Shown here piece by piece: positions 16,763 to 24,584 of a stretch of 64,000 nucleotides of DNA. The DNA is taken from contig NC_015164.1 in the NCBI RefSeq assembly GCF_000190575.1, forward strand, positions 2,232,001 to 2,296,000. Reading direction: 5' to 3'. How positions within the stretch are numbered: the stretch's first letter is position 1; the number at the start of each line of letters is the position of its first letter. The stretch comes from Phocaeicola salanitronis DSM 18170. GTDB taxonomy: Bacteria > Bacteroidota > Bacteroidia > Bacteroidales > Bacteroidaceae. The notes under the pieces were generated by a model that saw nothing but the letters and a program-made list of their open reading frames with translations, had not been told where the DNA came from and did not search any database. Made by a program: the position numbers and the translations under genes.

Positions 16763-17371
16763 TTACTTCTCTCTTGATATGTAAGGAGGATAATCGTCTT
16801 TAGACAAGCTCCTTTCCAACGTATCGGGGTCTACATCCCAAAGCGTGGGCAAATATTCGAACACTGCCTTTCCGTTATCAAGATAAAAGCGGACCTTGGA
16901 ATCGAAGGCAACGGGCTTATATTTGTCCGCTTCTACGGGATTATCCCTATATAATAACTGCTTTTCTTGCCATTTCAGTTCTTTCCCGTCAAAAGTCACA
17001 CCGGATATTCCGCAAACTACGGCTTCCATCGTTTGGTGCTGAACCGTTGTCGAAATGCAACGCATATAGCCGGTCAGTTGATTCGTGCTTTTCCGAAAAG
17101 CCAGTTCATAGCGGAAAACACTTGTCCCCGTATAATCTTTGGCAATGGTTGTCCGCATTCCTTTCCCGTCCAGATTATAAACTAATTCCCGGGTAACGGT
17201 GGTCATGTTGAACTTGAAGCCGTTCTCTGTCTGCACCCAGTCGGAGAACATCATCTTGTCGCTATACACTCCTTCCAAAGTCTCGTTTTCGAGTTTATAC
17301 ACGACCTCGTCAGTAAACAACGTTTTGCCGATGATATTTTGCCGGATGAATTGGATTATTTCGTCTTTCAT
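16763..17371 (-). CDS. Unrecognised soluble protein
   Basis: A 202-residue protein from the ATG at 17371 (four codons inside the longest frame, chosen as the better start). It has no signal peptide or membrane segment. The sequence is beta-rich, alternating charged and aromatic residues (F-S-D-W-V-Q, F-D-G-K-E-L-K-W, V-R-F-Y-L-D-N-G-K-A-V-F-E-Y), suggesting a lipocalin/MoaF-like barrel, but I do not recognise the family. It shares a divergent promoter with the exported flavodoxin. The same promoter region is duplicated at 7359, where a GNAT gene takes its place. Confidence 0.7.
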   Translation of the reverse strand: MKDEIIQFIRQNIIGKTLFTDEVVYKLENETLEGVYSDKMMFSDWVQTENGFKFNMTTVTRELVYNLDGKGMRTTIAKDYTGTSVFRYELAFRKSTNQLTGYMRCISTTVQHQTMEAVVCGISGVTFDGKELKWQEKQLLYRDNPVEADKYKPVAFDSKVRFYLDNGKAVFEYLPTLWDVDPDTLERSLSKDDYPPYISREK

Positions 17372-17389
17372 AATGATGTGCACTTATTT

Positions 17390-17516
17390 ATATTGACAGA
17401 TGCAAAGTTAGTGATTCCCGACAGACGAGCAAGAATTGCAGAGGCTTTTCGTTGATATGGGTATAGCAATCTGTAATCCGTGTATGGACGCACAGGGGCA
17501 TCTGCCGTAATTTTGC
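17390..17516. promoter_or_regulatory. Divergent promoter region, paralogous to 7359-7490
   Basis: The minus-strand -7 TAACTTTG reads 17410 to 17403. The plus-strand -7 TAATTTTG is at 17508-17515. Half-sites GTTGATATGGGTAT (from 17451) and TGTAATCCGTGTAT (from 17472) are 21 bp apart; the second is exactly 36 bp before the -7. Confidence 0.72.
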
Positions 17517-17555
17517 ATCAGAACGAATTTAATGACAGATAGATTTATGAGCACA

Positions 17556-18092
17556 ATGAAAACAAGAATCCTCGCACTCCTCACGCTCGTCGTGATGTGC
17601 ACAGCGGGCACCTTTGCCCAAGACAGAAAAATCCTCGTGGCTTATTTCAGCTGGAGCGGCAACACGCAGCACGTAGCCGAATACATCGCCCGGCAGACCG
17701 GCGGCACCCTGTTCCGTATCGAACCCGTCAAGCCGTACCCCACGGAATACACGCCCTGCACCGAGGTAGCCAAGGCGGAGAAGGAGCAGAACGCCCGCCC
17801 CGCCATCAAGAACCGTGTAGCGGACTGGGACAGCTACGACACGGTGTTCATCGGCTGCCCCGTGTGGTGGTGGACCGCCCCGATGATTATCAACACCTTT
17901 GCCGAAAGTTACAATTTCAAAGGCAAGACCGTCGTCCCCTTCTGCACCTACGCCTCGACCTACCGCGACGAGACGCTGGCGAAGATTGCCGAACTCACGC
18001 CCGACGCCCGTCACCTGAAAGGCTTCGGAGCCGTGGACCGGAATACCGAAGGCATCACGGAATGGCTGAAAGAGATTAAGCTGGCCAAGTAA
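17556..18092 (+). CDS. Exported flavodoxin-family protein
   Basis: A 178-residue flavodoxin with a Sec signal (K-T-R-I-L-A-L-L-T-L-V-V ending F-A-Q) and then the FMN phosphate loop W-S-G-N-T-Q. The fold continues through G-C-P-V-W-W-W-T-A-P and F-C-T-Y-A-S-T. Upstream in-frame ATGs at 17532 and 17547 are alternatives. A periplasmic flavodoxin suggests redox exchange outside the cytoplasm, possibly with the Tat-type EFR1 protein or the exported AKR nearby (inference). It is a member of the GTAATC promoter set. Confidence 0.9.
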   Translation: MKTRILALLTLVVMCTAGTFAQDRKILVAYFSWSGNTQHVAEYIARQTGGTLFRIEPVKPYPTEYTPCTEVAKAEKEQNARPAIKNRVADWDSYDTVFIGCPVWWWTAPMIINTFAESYNFKGKTVVPFCTYASTYRDETLAKIAELTPDARHLKGFGAVDRNTEGITEWLKEIKLAK

Positions 18093-18491
18093 AAAGGTCC
18101 CCCTGCCGCCAACGTGCGACGGGGACATGACATATAGTAAACACGAACGCCGACCGAGCCAAGCTCATACGCCGTTTGAGGGTATCTCATACGCCGTCTA
18201 TGCTTCTTCGGCAAAAGAAGCGTTGTGGAAGGCGTAGACAGCACTTCTTTTCGTCAAGAAGCGACGTGGAAGGCGTAGAACAGCGGTTCTTGGGCAAAAG
18301 CAGTGCTGCGGAAGATATTTCCGGCGTTTCTTAGGAATCAGCCCCTGCAAACCACAAGGGGTTTGCAGGGGCTTTTCGTTGACAGTGGTATAGCAATTAT
18401 CCGCAAAACCGGCATATCCTCCCGAATTTTCTATAAGCCTGTTCAGAGGCATATTCCCTACCTTTACATCCGAATCATAAAGAATGAACGT
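18093..18491. other. Intergenic: imperfect tandem repeats, terminator and AKR promoter
   Basis: 18196-18330 holds three imperfect units of ~42-45 bp (each with a CTTCTT...AAGAAGCG hairpin and GTGGAAGGCGTAGA). A terminator follows at 18341-18378, then a promoter stretch (CTTTTCGTTGA, GGTATAGCAAT) resembling those of the flavodoxin and transporter genes. The -7 is TACCTTTA (18459-18466). No gene is seen here. Confidence 0.6.
18341..18378 (+). terminator. Strong hairpin terminator
   Basis: GCCCCTGCAAACC (18341-18353) pairs perfectly with GGTTTGCAGGGGC (18360-18372), followed by TTTT. It separates the flavodoxin and exported AKR transcripts. Confidence 0.85.
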
Positions 18492-19439
18492 ATGAAACTA
18501 CTGAAGAATCTTCTGTTGTCCGCCCTGATGCTATGGGGCGGCGTATGCGCTACCTATGCGCAAGAGAAAACGACGACGGCAAGCGTACCCGTAGTCAAGT
18601 TGAACAACGGCGTAGAGATGCCCCGGTTCGGCATCGGCACGTTCCTCCAGCCCAGCGACGCAGTGTGCGAACAGTCGTGCCTCACGGCATTGAAAGCCGG
18701 CTACCGCCACATCGACACCGCCCATGCCTATCAGGACGAGGCAGGTGTAGGCCGTGCCGTCAAGGAAAGCGGCATCCCCCGCGAGGAAATCTGGATTACC
18801 AGCAAGCTCTGGCCCACGGAATACGGTGAGGGCAAGACATTGAAAGCCATCGACGAGATGCTCGACCGTATGCAGCTGGACTACATCGACCTGCTCTACG
18901 TCCACCAGCCCGTAGGCGACTTCGTGGGAGCGTGGAAAGACATGGAGAAGGCAGTGAAGATGGGCAAGGTGCGTGCCCTCGGCATCAGCAACTTCGACGC
19001 CAACGATGAAGTATGGAACACGATTATGAAAGAGGCGACCATCAAGCCCCAAGTACTTCAGATGGAGTGCCACCCCTACGCCCAACGTGTGGAGATGCGC
19101 AAGAAAGCCGCTGCGGAAGGCATCCAGGTGGAATGTTGGTTCCCGTTGGGCGGTGCCATGAGCAATGGTGCCTTGTTCAAAGACCCTGTGATAAAGAAGA
19201 TTGCCGAAGCCCACGGCAAGACTCCGGCACAGGTCATCCTGCGCTGGCACATCCAGGAAGGCTTCTCCGTCATCCCCGGTGCATCGAATCCCGACTACAT
19301 CAAGGAAAACATTCAAATCTTCGACTTCCAGTTGACCGATGACGAGATGCAGCAGATGCGCTCGCTCAACAAGGAGAAGCGTTTCTTCAACGCCACGCTG
19401 GAGGATGTGGAGAAGATGGTTTGGGGGGCAAGACTGTGA
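18492..19439 (+). CDS. Exported aldo/keto reductase
   Basis: A 315-residue AKR preceded by a Sec signal peptide (K-L-L-K-N-L-L-L-S-A-L to Y-A-Q, about 1-24). The body has the full family signature: H-I-D-T-A-H-A-Y (Asp/Tyr), I-T-S-K-L-W (Lys), Y-V-H-Q-P (His) and V-I-P-G-A-S for the cofactor. The ATG at 18492 is chosen because the -7 element lies at 18459. AKRs need NAD(P)H, so a periplasmic location is puzzling. Either the leader is a membrane anchor facing inward or another reductant is used. Confidence 0.92.
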   Translation: MKLLKNLLLSALMLWGGVCATYAQEKTTTASVPVVKLNNGVEMPRFGIGTFLQPSDAVCEQSCLTALKAGYRHIDTAHAYQDEAGVGRAVKESGIPREEIWITSKLWPTEYGEGKTLKAIDEMLDRMQLDYIDLLYVHQPVGDFVGAWKDMEKAVKMGKVRALGISNFDANDEVWNTIMKEATIKPQVLQMECHPYAQRVEMRKKAAAEGIQVECWFPLGGAMSNGALFKDPVIKKIAEAHGKTPAQVILRWHIQEGFSVIPGASNPDYIKENIQIFDFQLTDDEMQQMRSLNKEKRFFNATLEDVEKMVWGARL

Positions 19440-19469
19440 TGGCTTGACATACGCAAATGATATAGTATA

Positions 19470-19512
19470 GGAAAGCATCTTCGGGAAGGCACGGAGATGC
19501 TTTCCTGATTTT
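19470..19512 (+). terminator. Terminator after exported AKR
   Basis: GGAAAGCATCT (19470-19480) pairs perfectly with AGATGCTTTCC (19495-19505), followed by TGATTTT. Confidence 0.82.
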
Positions 19513-19583
19513 ATGAGCTGTAACTTTTGCCCGCTCCTTGATTTTCGCTATCTTCGCAAACATCAACATTAAAATCGCGCGAT

Positions 19584-20174
19584 ATGAAAACGAACTATCA
19601 ACGATTCCTTGACGGGGAATACTGCAACAGGCTCGACCCCGAAGTATTGGAAATGATGGTGCAAACCAAACGCCTGCTTGCCCGCTTCAACGCTACGGAC
19701 ATCGCAGACGGGGAAATCCGAGCTGATATCTTGCGCCAAATGCTGGGTAGTATCGGCAAACATTCCAGCATCGACATAAATTTTACCTGCCAATGTGGTA
19801 AGCATATTTTCATCGGAGAAAAGACCATTGTCAATATGAACTGCACATTTCTTGATGAAAACATCGTACACATAGGCAATCAAGTCTTTATCGCTCCTAA
19901 TGTCCAGCTATACACGGCTACTCATCCCATTCTGCCACAAGAACGGTTCATCGAAGATTGGGATGAAAATTCCGGCGAACTGTTTTTCCGTACCCGTGCT
20001 TTACCGATTACGATTGGCGACTGCGCATGGATAGGCGGCGGAGCAATCATCCTGCCCGGTGTGACTATTGGTGAAAATACCGTTATCGGCGCGGGCAGTG
20101 TGGTAACACGCTCCATTCCGGCAAACTGCATGGCGGTGGGGAATCCGTGTAGGGTGATTCGGAAACTCAAATAA
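19584..20174 (+). CDS. Sugar O-acetyltransferase, left-handed beta-helix (maa/lacA-like)
   Basis: A 196-residue hexapeptide-repeat acetyltransferase of the maltose/galactoside O-acetyltransferase type: N-terminal helical cap (about 1-55), then beta-helix coils including I-G-N-Q-V-F-I-A-P-N-V-Q-L-Y-T-A-T-H-P (His as catalytic base) and I-G-G-G-A-I-I-L-P-G-V-T-I-G-E-N-T-V-I-G-A-G-S-V-V. It acetylates sugar hydroxyls with acetyl-CoA. It has its own promoter (TATCTTCG near 19549) and a terminator shared with the convergent AKR. Confidence 0.92.
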   Translation: MKTNYQRFLDGEYCNRLDPEVLEMMVQTKRLLARFNATDIADGEIRADILRQMLGSIGKHSSIDINFTCQCGKHIFIGEKTIVNMNCTFLDENIVHIGNQVFIAPNVQLYTATHPILPQERFIEDWDENSGELFFRTRALPITIGDCAWIGGGAIILPGVTIGENTVIGAGSVVTRSIPANCMAVGNPCRVIRKLK

Positions 20175-20190
20175 AAGCCTATACAAAAAA

Positions 20191-20232
20191 CTCCCGCAAC
20201 GGGTTCTCTGCGTTGCGGGAGTTCTTGTTTTT
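20191..20232 (+). terminator. Bidirectional terminator
   Basis: CTCCCGCAACG (20191-20201) pairs with CGTTGCGGGAG (20211-20221), with A-rich sequence before and T-rich sequence after. It serves the convergent acetyltransferase and AKR genes. Confidence 0.88.
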
Positions 20233-20234
20233 CT

Positions 20235-21080
20235 TTACCCGTATGTCTCTATCAGGAACTTCACGAACTGCGGGTCTCCGAAGTTCACCGTTCCCGTATC
20301 GTGGCAGTTGAGTGTGGCGATACGTTTCATTTCCTCATCGGCCAACGTGAAGTCGAAGATGTCCAGATTCTGCCGCATACGCTCCACATGTGTGCTCTTG
20401 GGGATGGCGACGATGCCCCGCTGCGTGAGCCAGCGCAGCGCCACCTGTGCAGCGGTCTTTCCGTAGCCTTTGCCGATGGAGGCGAGCAGTTCGTTCTTTA
20501 CCACCCCTTCGGCACCCTCGCCGCCGAGCGGTCCCCATGCCATCATCTTCGTGTCGTGTTCCGCGAGAATCGGCTCGATGCCCTGTTGCTGGACGAGCGG
20601 ATTGCATTGCAATTGGTTCACCATCGGCTTGATGTCCACATAGTGGGCGAAGTCGAAGAAACGTCCCGCCTGGAAGTTGCTTACCCCGATGGCACGCACC
20701 TTGCCTGCGCGGTAGGCTTTCTCCATCGCCCTCCACGAACCGAACACGTCGCCGTATGCCTGATGGATGAGCAGCAGGTCGATGTAGTCGGTCTTCAGCT
20801 TGCGCAGGCTCTCGTCGATGCTTGCCGCCGCCTTCTCCTCGCCGGCATTCGAAATCCATACTTTCGTCACCAGGAAAATATCCTGCCGGGGGACACTGCT
20901 CTTGCTGATGGCGTTCCCCACGCCTTCCTCGTTGAAGTAAGCCTGCGCCGTGTCAATCAGGCGATAACCTACGTTCAGTGCGTCGCTGACGCATCGTTCA
21001 CATTCCTGCGGGGCTACCTTGAACACCCCGTAGCCCAATAGCGGCATTTCCACGCCGTTGCTCAGTTTGATTGTTTCCAT
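20235..21080 (-). CDS. Aldo/keto reductase (281 aa)
   Basis: A 281-residue AKR with tetrad Asp43/Tyr48 (L-I-D-T-A-Q-A-Y), Lys73 (V-T-K-V-W) and His106 (L-I-H-Q). It is closer to the AKR at 49720 (shared S-N-G-V-E-M-P, E-E-G-V-G, V-W-I-S-N-A-G) than to that at 14018. It is transcribed alone from a GTAATC-type promoter, with the -7 TATCTTTG read 21121 to 21114. Confidence 0.94.
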   Translation of the reverse strand: METIKLSNGVEMPLLGYGVFKVAPQECERCVSDALNVGYRLIDTAQAYFNEEGVGNAISKSSVPRQDIFLVTKVWISNAGEEKAAASIDESLRKLKTDYIDLLLIHQAYGDVFGSWRAMEKAYRAGKVRAIGVSNFQAGRFFDFAHYVDIKPMVNQLQCNPLVQQQGIEPILAEHDTKMMAWGPLGGEGAEGVVKNELLASIGKGYGKTAAQVALRWLTQRGIVAIPKSTHVERMRQNLDIFDFTLADEEMKRIATLNCHDTGTVNFGDPQFVKFLIETYG

Positions 21081-21113
21081 GTTCGTCTTTGTTTAATCGG
21101 TTTTCTATAAGGA

Positions 21114-21178
21114 CAAAGATACGGCGGAATGTCGAGCTATTCCATACAAGGATTACGGATGCTTGTGTCTTTTTTACG
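21114..21178 (-). promoter_or_regulatory. AKR promoter with GTAATC operator
   Basis: On the minus strand CGTAATCCTTGTATGG starts at 21157, exactly 36 bp before the first base of the -7 (21121). A weaker CGTAA half-site lies 21 bp further out (21178). Confidence 0.68.
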
Positions 21179-21320
21179 GATTATCCAAGAATACACGTTC
21201 AATGCCAATGGATGTGGAGGGGCAGAAAGTATATCGGGAAGTTTTGAAAAAGGAGTAAAAGTCTTGCTTTCTTGCCGATTCTTGTTAACTTTGCGAATGA
21301 AATCAATAAAAAGAAAACGT

Positions 21321-21548
21321 ATGGATACCATTCAACTGAACATCAGCAAGCAGCAATTTTTCGGAATGTTGCAAGCCATGCCCGAACAGGACAAGCTGGA
21401 AGTGTTCGACCGCCTACGCAAATCACTGTTCGTTAGCCGATTCGACCGTCTGCTGAAATCTGTCCGTACCGATGAACTGAGCATGGACGACATCACCCGC
21501 GAAGTAGAAGCCGTAAGACAAAAACATTATGAAGAACGGAAACAATGA
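21321..21548 (+). CDS. Small antitoxin-like protein of a PIN toxin pair
   Basis: A 75-residue protein from the ATG at 21321, downstream of the -7 TAACTTTG (21286-21293). It is charged and helical, with no recognisable DNA-binding fold (F-F-G-M-L-Q-A-M-P-E-Q-D-K-L-E-V-F near the N-terminus, K/E-rich end). Its stop overlaps the PIN-domain gene by 20 bp, the usual layout of type II toxin-antitoxin pairs. Antitoxin function is inferred from context. Confidence 0.8.
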   Translation: MDTIQLNISKQQFFGMLQAMPEQDKLEVFDRLRKSLFVSRFDRLLKSVRTDELSMDDITREVEAVRQKHYEERKQ

Positions 21549-21960
21549 GCCGAATCGTGTGGTCATTGACACCAACATCTGGATATCATTTCTGATAGGG
21601 AAACGGTTGTCGGGATTGCATCGCCATATAGACAGCGGACGGATAAAAATTATGGCTTGCGAAGCACAGCTGCGTGAACTGGTCGATGTACTGAACCGTC
21701 CGCGCATCCGCAAGTACATCCCTGCTGAACAAGCAGAAGAATTTCTTGACCTGTTTTGTGAAGCGGCTTTGTTTGTAAAACCAGAACAAGGTCCATCGCT
21801 TTGCCGTGACCCAAAGGATGACTATTTGCTCTACACAGCCCTTGCCGCACAAGCCGATTATTTGGTGAGTGGCGATGATGATTTGTTGTCGCTCCGCAAC
21901 ATTGGTGGTACACGGATTATTTCGTTCACCGACTTTGAGGCTGCTATGAAGCTGGCTTAA
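21529..21960 (+). CDS. PIN-domain toxin (COG1569-type putative RNase)
   Basis: A 143-residue PIN-domain protein: first acidic site V-I-D-T-N-I-W near residues 12-18, central E-L in L-R-E-L-V-D-V-L, and C-terminal acidic cluster C-R-D-P-K-D-D-Y and S-G-D-D-D-L. These acidic residues coordinate the metal for RNA cleavage in VapC-like toxins. With the overlapping small gene upstream it forms a type II toxin-antitoxin locus of the PIN family. Confidence 0.9.
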   Translation: MKNGNNEPNRVVIDTNIWISFLIGKRLSGLHRHIDSGRIKIMACEAQLRELVDVLNRPRIRKYIPAEQAEEFLDLFCEAALFVKPEQGPSLCRDPKDDYLLYTALAAQADYLVSGDDDLLSLRNIGGTRIISFTDFEAAMKLA

Positions 21961-21996
21961 AAACGAAATACGGGCTCGCTACCCTCCCAATTTTTC

Positions 21997-22965
21997 TTAT
22001 CGATTTTCTTCCCAAAAACGGACAGCATCCGTCAGCCATCCTTCGGTCACTGTTCCTGTGCCTAATCCGAAGCCGTGGGGAAGCCTGTCGTAAGCATGAA
22101 ATTCAGTCGGGATACCAAGGGCGGAGAGGCTTTGCAACCGCCGTTGCATGGTGCGCCACGGGGCGATGCCATCGCTGGTGCCCACACAGGCGTAAGTCGC
22201 CGCGTCTTGCGGGCTAACCGTGCTATAGCCCGTATATTGCATGATGACAGCCGAGGCTTGCGGTATATCTTCGCGTCCGGTCAGCTGATAAAGGTAGTTC
22301 GCATTACCGAGCACCGCCGCCATGCGTGCCCCTGCCGAACCTCCCCACAGGGAATAACCGGAGGTGCTTACGCCCAACTCGTCGGCATGGTCGTGGATAT
22401 AGGTGATGGCGCGGGCAAGGTCTTCGTAGGCATCGTCTGGACGGTAGATGAGTGCAAAGGCATTGTAGCCCAGTTTGGACAGTTCGAGGGCATGGGGAAA
22501 GCTGTCGTGCATAGCCCCAACGTAAGCAAACGCACCACCGGCATTGCAGACGGCAAAGAGCGCACCCGGATTTCCCCGGAAAAAGAACAGCCCCGTGTTG
22601 CGCTTCTGCGGGTCATCCTGCTTCTCGGCTTCCGTATAGATGTCAAGGAATACGCTATCGGCGTGCGCTTTCAGGTAATTGCAGATTTCGACGGTCTTGT
22701 CCGGGTCGATGTAATTGTACCAAACTAAGCGCAAATCTTCTAAGGTCTCGCCGCTCCAGTATCCCTCGTTCACGGGGAAAATCAGTCGTCCGTAGTCGCC
22801 GAAAGCCGGGGCGTTCATCACGTCGCTGATGCGGGTGGTGTGGGTGAAAATCTGTTGTGCTTCTATTACTTCTGTCCTTTCCATTTTTTCTGTACAGGCG
22901 CATAATCCTGTTGTCATGGCAGCCATTATCATTGCAAGGCAAGTCATTAATTTCATCTGTTTCAT
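21997..22965 (-). CDS. Alpha/beta-hydrolase (esterase) lipoprotein
   Basis: A 322-residue protein from the ATG at 22965; the leader ends in L-C-A-C (lipobox). The body has the nucleophile elbow G-G-S-A-G (G-x-S-x-G), a D-G-I-A-P region, and a C-terminal His in L-P-H-G-F-G-L-G, as in BD-FAE/Aes-type esterases. Probable role: periplasmic ester or acetyl-ester hydrolysis. It has a GTAATC-type promoter on its own strand, linking it to the reductase regulon. Confidence 0.86.
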   Translation of the reverse strand: MKQMKLMTCLAMIMAAMTTGLCACTEKMERTEVIEAQQIFTHTTRISDVMNAPAFGDYGRLIFPVNEGYWSGETLEDLRLVWYNYIDPDKTVEICNYLKAHADSVFLDIYTEAEKQDDPQKRNTGLFFFRGNPGALFAVCNAGGAFAYVGAMHDSFPHALELSKLGYNAFALIYRPDDAYEDLARAITYIHDHADELGVSTSGYSLWGGSAGARMAAVLGNANYLYQLTGREDIPQASAVIMQYTGYSTVSPQDAATYACVGTSDGIAPWRTMQRRLQSLSALGIPTEFHAYDRLPHGFGLGTGTVTEGWLTDAVRFWEENR

Positions 22966-22980
22966 GTAATTGTACGGCTG

Positions 22981-23045
22981 CAAAGTTCGGCATAATCCTT
23001 GTGCCGCCTATTACACGAATTACGGCGGATGACTACATTTTTGCG
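22981..23045 (-). promoter_or_regulatory. Esterase promoter with GTAATC operator
   Basis: The -7 GAACTTTG reads 22988 to 22981. CGTAATTCGTGTAAT begins at 23024, again exactly 36 bp upstream of the first -7 base. Confidence 0.65.
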
Positions 23046-23092
23046 GTTGGTTTAACCTGTCATGTTTTAATATTCAGCTACAGTCTCTATGT

Positions 23093-23190
23093 TTAACAGG
23101 GGGGAACCCTGTGCATGAATAGCAATAATACGAATCAACCCATACTGCGAATAAGACTTAAAGCAGTCAACCTTTTCTACAAAGCTACAC
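23093..23190 (+). mobile_element. Remnant right end of an IS3-family element
   Basis: This ~98 bp matches the last ~95 bp of the complete IS (24685-24776), from CCCTGTGCATGAATAG through AACCTTTTCTACAAAGC to the terminal ACA, with scattered substitutions. It is followed by CAG, the same trinucleotide that flanks the intact IS. The rest of this older element is missing. Confidence 0.8.
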
Positions 23191-23259
23191 AGTTTGCCAG
23201 TCCTGTACAGCCAGTGTCTTATTTTAGAAAAGGTTGACTCATAAATCAGAGTCAAGAAA

Positions 23260-23619
23260 ATGAAAAAAGAAGAAAGTTTTGTGCACGATCATTCTTGCAT
23301 CCGTGCAGTAGAGATTTACCGTTTGTGTAAAGTTGAGGGGTTGGACAATTCCGCCTTAATGAAAAAATTCGGCATAAGCCGTACGACTTTGTATCGTATA
23401 TTGTCTACCTTTGAGCGTGAAAACCCTCAAATAGCAGAACAGATGAAACGTCAAGGAAAAGATGTGACTCCGGAAGATTACAAGCGTCTTCAGAATGAAC
23501 TGGCCCGTTTGAAGAAAGAGCTTGAACGGGAACGCCTCCGCGCCGACTTCTATGAAGAGATGGTCGCATTCGGGGAGGAAGTATACGGCATACGGCTAAA
23601 AAAAGCTGGCACCAAGTAG
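23260..23619 (+). CDS. IS3-family transposase OrfA
   Basis: A 119-residue OrfA: N-terminal HTH (A-L-M-K-K-F-G-I-S-R-T-T-L-Y-R-I-L) and a leucine-zipper-like helix (L-Q-N-E-L-A-R-L-K-K-E-L-E-R-E). The zero-frame sequence near its end contains seven A's (23598-23604) read as CTA-AAA-AAA-G, a classic -1 slippery site. OrfA stops at TAG 23617-23619, while slipping ribosomes enter orfB. Confidence 0.93.
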   Translation: MKKEESFVHDHSCIRAVEIYRLCKVEGLDNSALMKKFGISRTTLYRILSTFERENPQIAEQMKRQGKDVTPEDYKRLQNELARLKKELERERLRADFYEEMVAFGEEVYGIRLKKAGTK

Positions 23620-24584
23620 CATGTAGGCTGCACGTCCGGGACAAGCGTCTTTACGGCATTGCCCCGATGTGCCGTCTGCTTGGTGTAAGCAAACAGGCCT
23701 ACTACAAGCATGAGGACAAGCTTTTGCACCGCCTGGCGCTGGAATCTTTCGTTGTGGACTACGTCAGAGAGGTCCGCCGCAAGGATCCGGGCATAGGAGG
23801 AGGCAAGTTGTGGCAGATGTACAACCGCCGTTTCGGCACAGCCTGGCACGTGGGCTTCAACCGTTTTTATGCGATAATGGAACGCCACGGGCTTAAGCTC
23901 CGCCGCCGTAAGCGTCGTGCCGTGACGACCGATTCGCGCCACGGGCTTCCGGTCTATCCGAACCTGGTGAAAGCGCTGATACCCGATGCGCCCTGCCAGC
24001 TGATAGTGAGCGACATCACCTACATCGTATGCTGGACGGATCCGTTGACGGGGGAATACACGTTCTGCTACCTTTCGCTCATAACCGATTATTACACAAA
24101 GGAAATCGTGGGCTATAGCGTGGGCGAGACATTGGACTCCCGCTATCCCCTTGAAGCGCTGGAAATGGCCTTGCGGCACTATGGGGACAGGGACTTGAGC
24201 GGCCTGATCCACCATTCGGACCGGGGCGTGCAATATGCCAGTTACGAGTACACGCGGCGTCTGAAGGAACGTCAGATCCGCATCAGCATGACCGAAAGCG
24301 GCAATCCGAAAGACAACGCGGTGGCCGAACGGGTGAACAACACGGTCAAGAATGAGCTGCTCGGCGGCATGACGTTCCTGAACATCACTCAGGTAAGGGA
24401 GGCGGTGAAGGCGGCGGTGGACTTCTATAACAACGAACGTCCCCACTGGAGCCTGGACGGCATGACGCCGGCCGAAGCCTCCCGGTGCAAGGGGGAGCTG
24501 AAGAAGAAGTGGACCAGTTTCCGGGAGAGGGCCATAAAAGGACAAAGCCGCCCACAGACCGGAAGCCGGCCGGCCTCCGGATGA
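23604..24584 (+). CDS. IS3-family transposase OrfB (expressed as OrfAB by -1 frameshift)
   Basis: The -1 frame is open from the slippery site (reading S-W-H-Q-V-A-C-R-L after the slip), although the first ATG is only at 23667. The rve/DDE integrase core shows Asp in I-V-S-D-I-T-Y, Asp in H-H-S-D-R-G-V-Q-Y, and Glu in D-N-A-V-A-E-R-V-N-N, the D-D-35-E triad of the IS3 group. The motifs are intact, so the element may be active. Confidence 0.92.
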   Translation, partial: SWHQVACRLHVRDKRLYGIAPMCRLLGVSKQAYYKHEDKLLHRLALESFVVDYVREVRRKDPGIGGGKLWQMYNRRFGTAWHVGFNRFYAIMERHGLKLRRRKRRAVTTDSRHGLPVYPNLVKALIPDAPCQLIVSDITYIVCWTDPLTGEYTFCYLSLITDYYTKEIVGYSVGETLDSRYPLEALEMALRHYGDRDLSGLIHHSDRGVQYASYEYTRRLKERQIRISMTESGNPKDNAVAERVNNTVKNELLGGMTFLNITQVREAVKAAVDFYNNERPHWSLDGMTPAEASRCKGELKKKWTSFRERAIKGQSRPQTGSRPASG

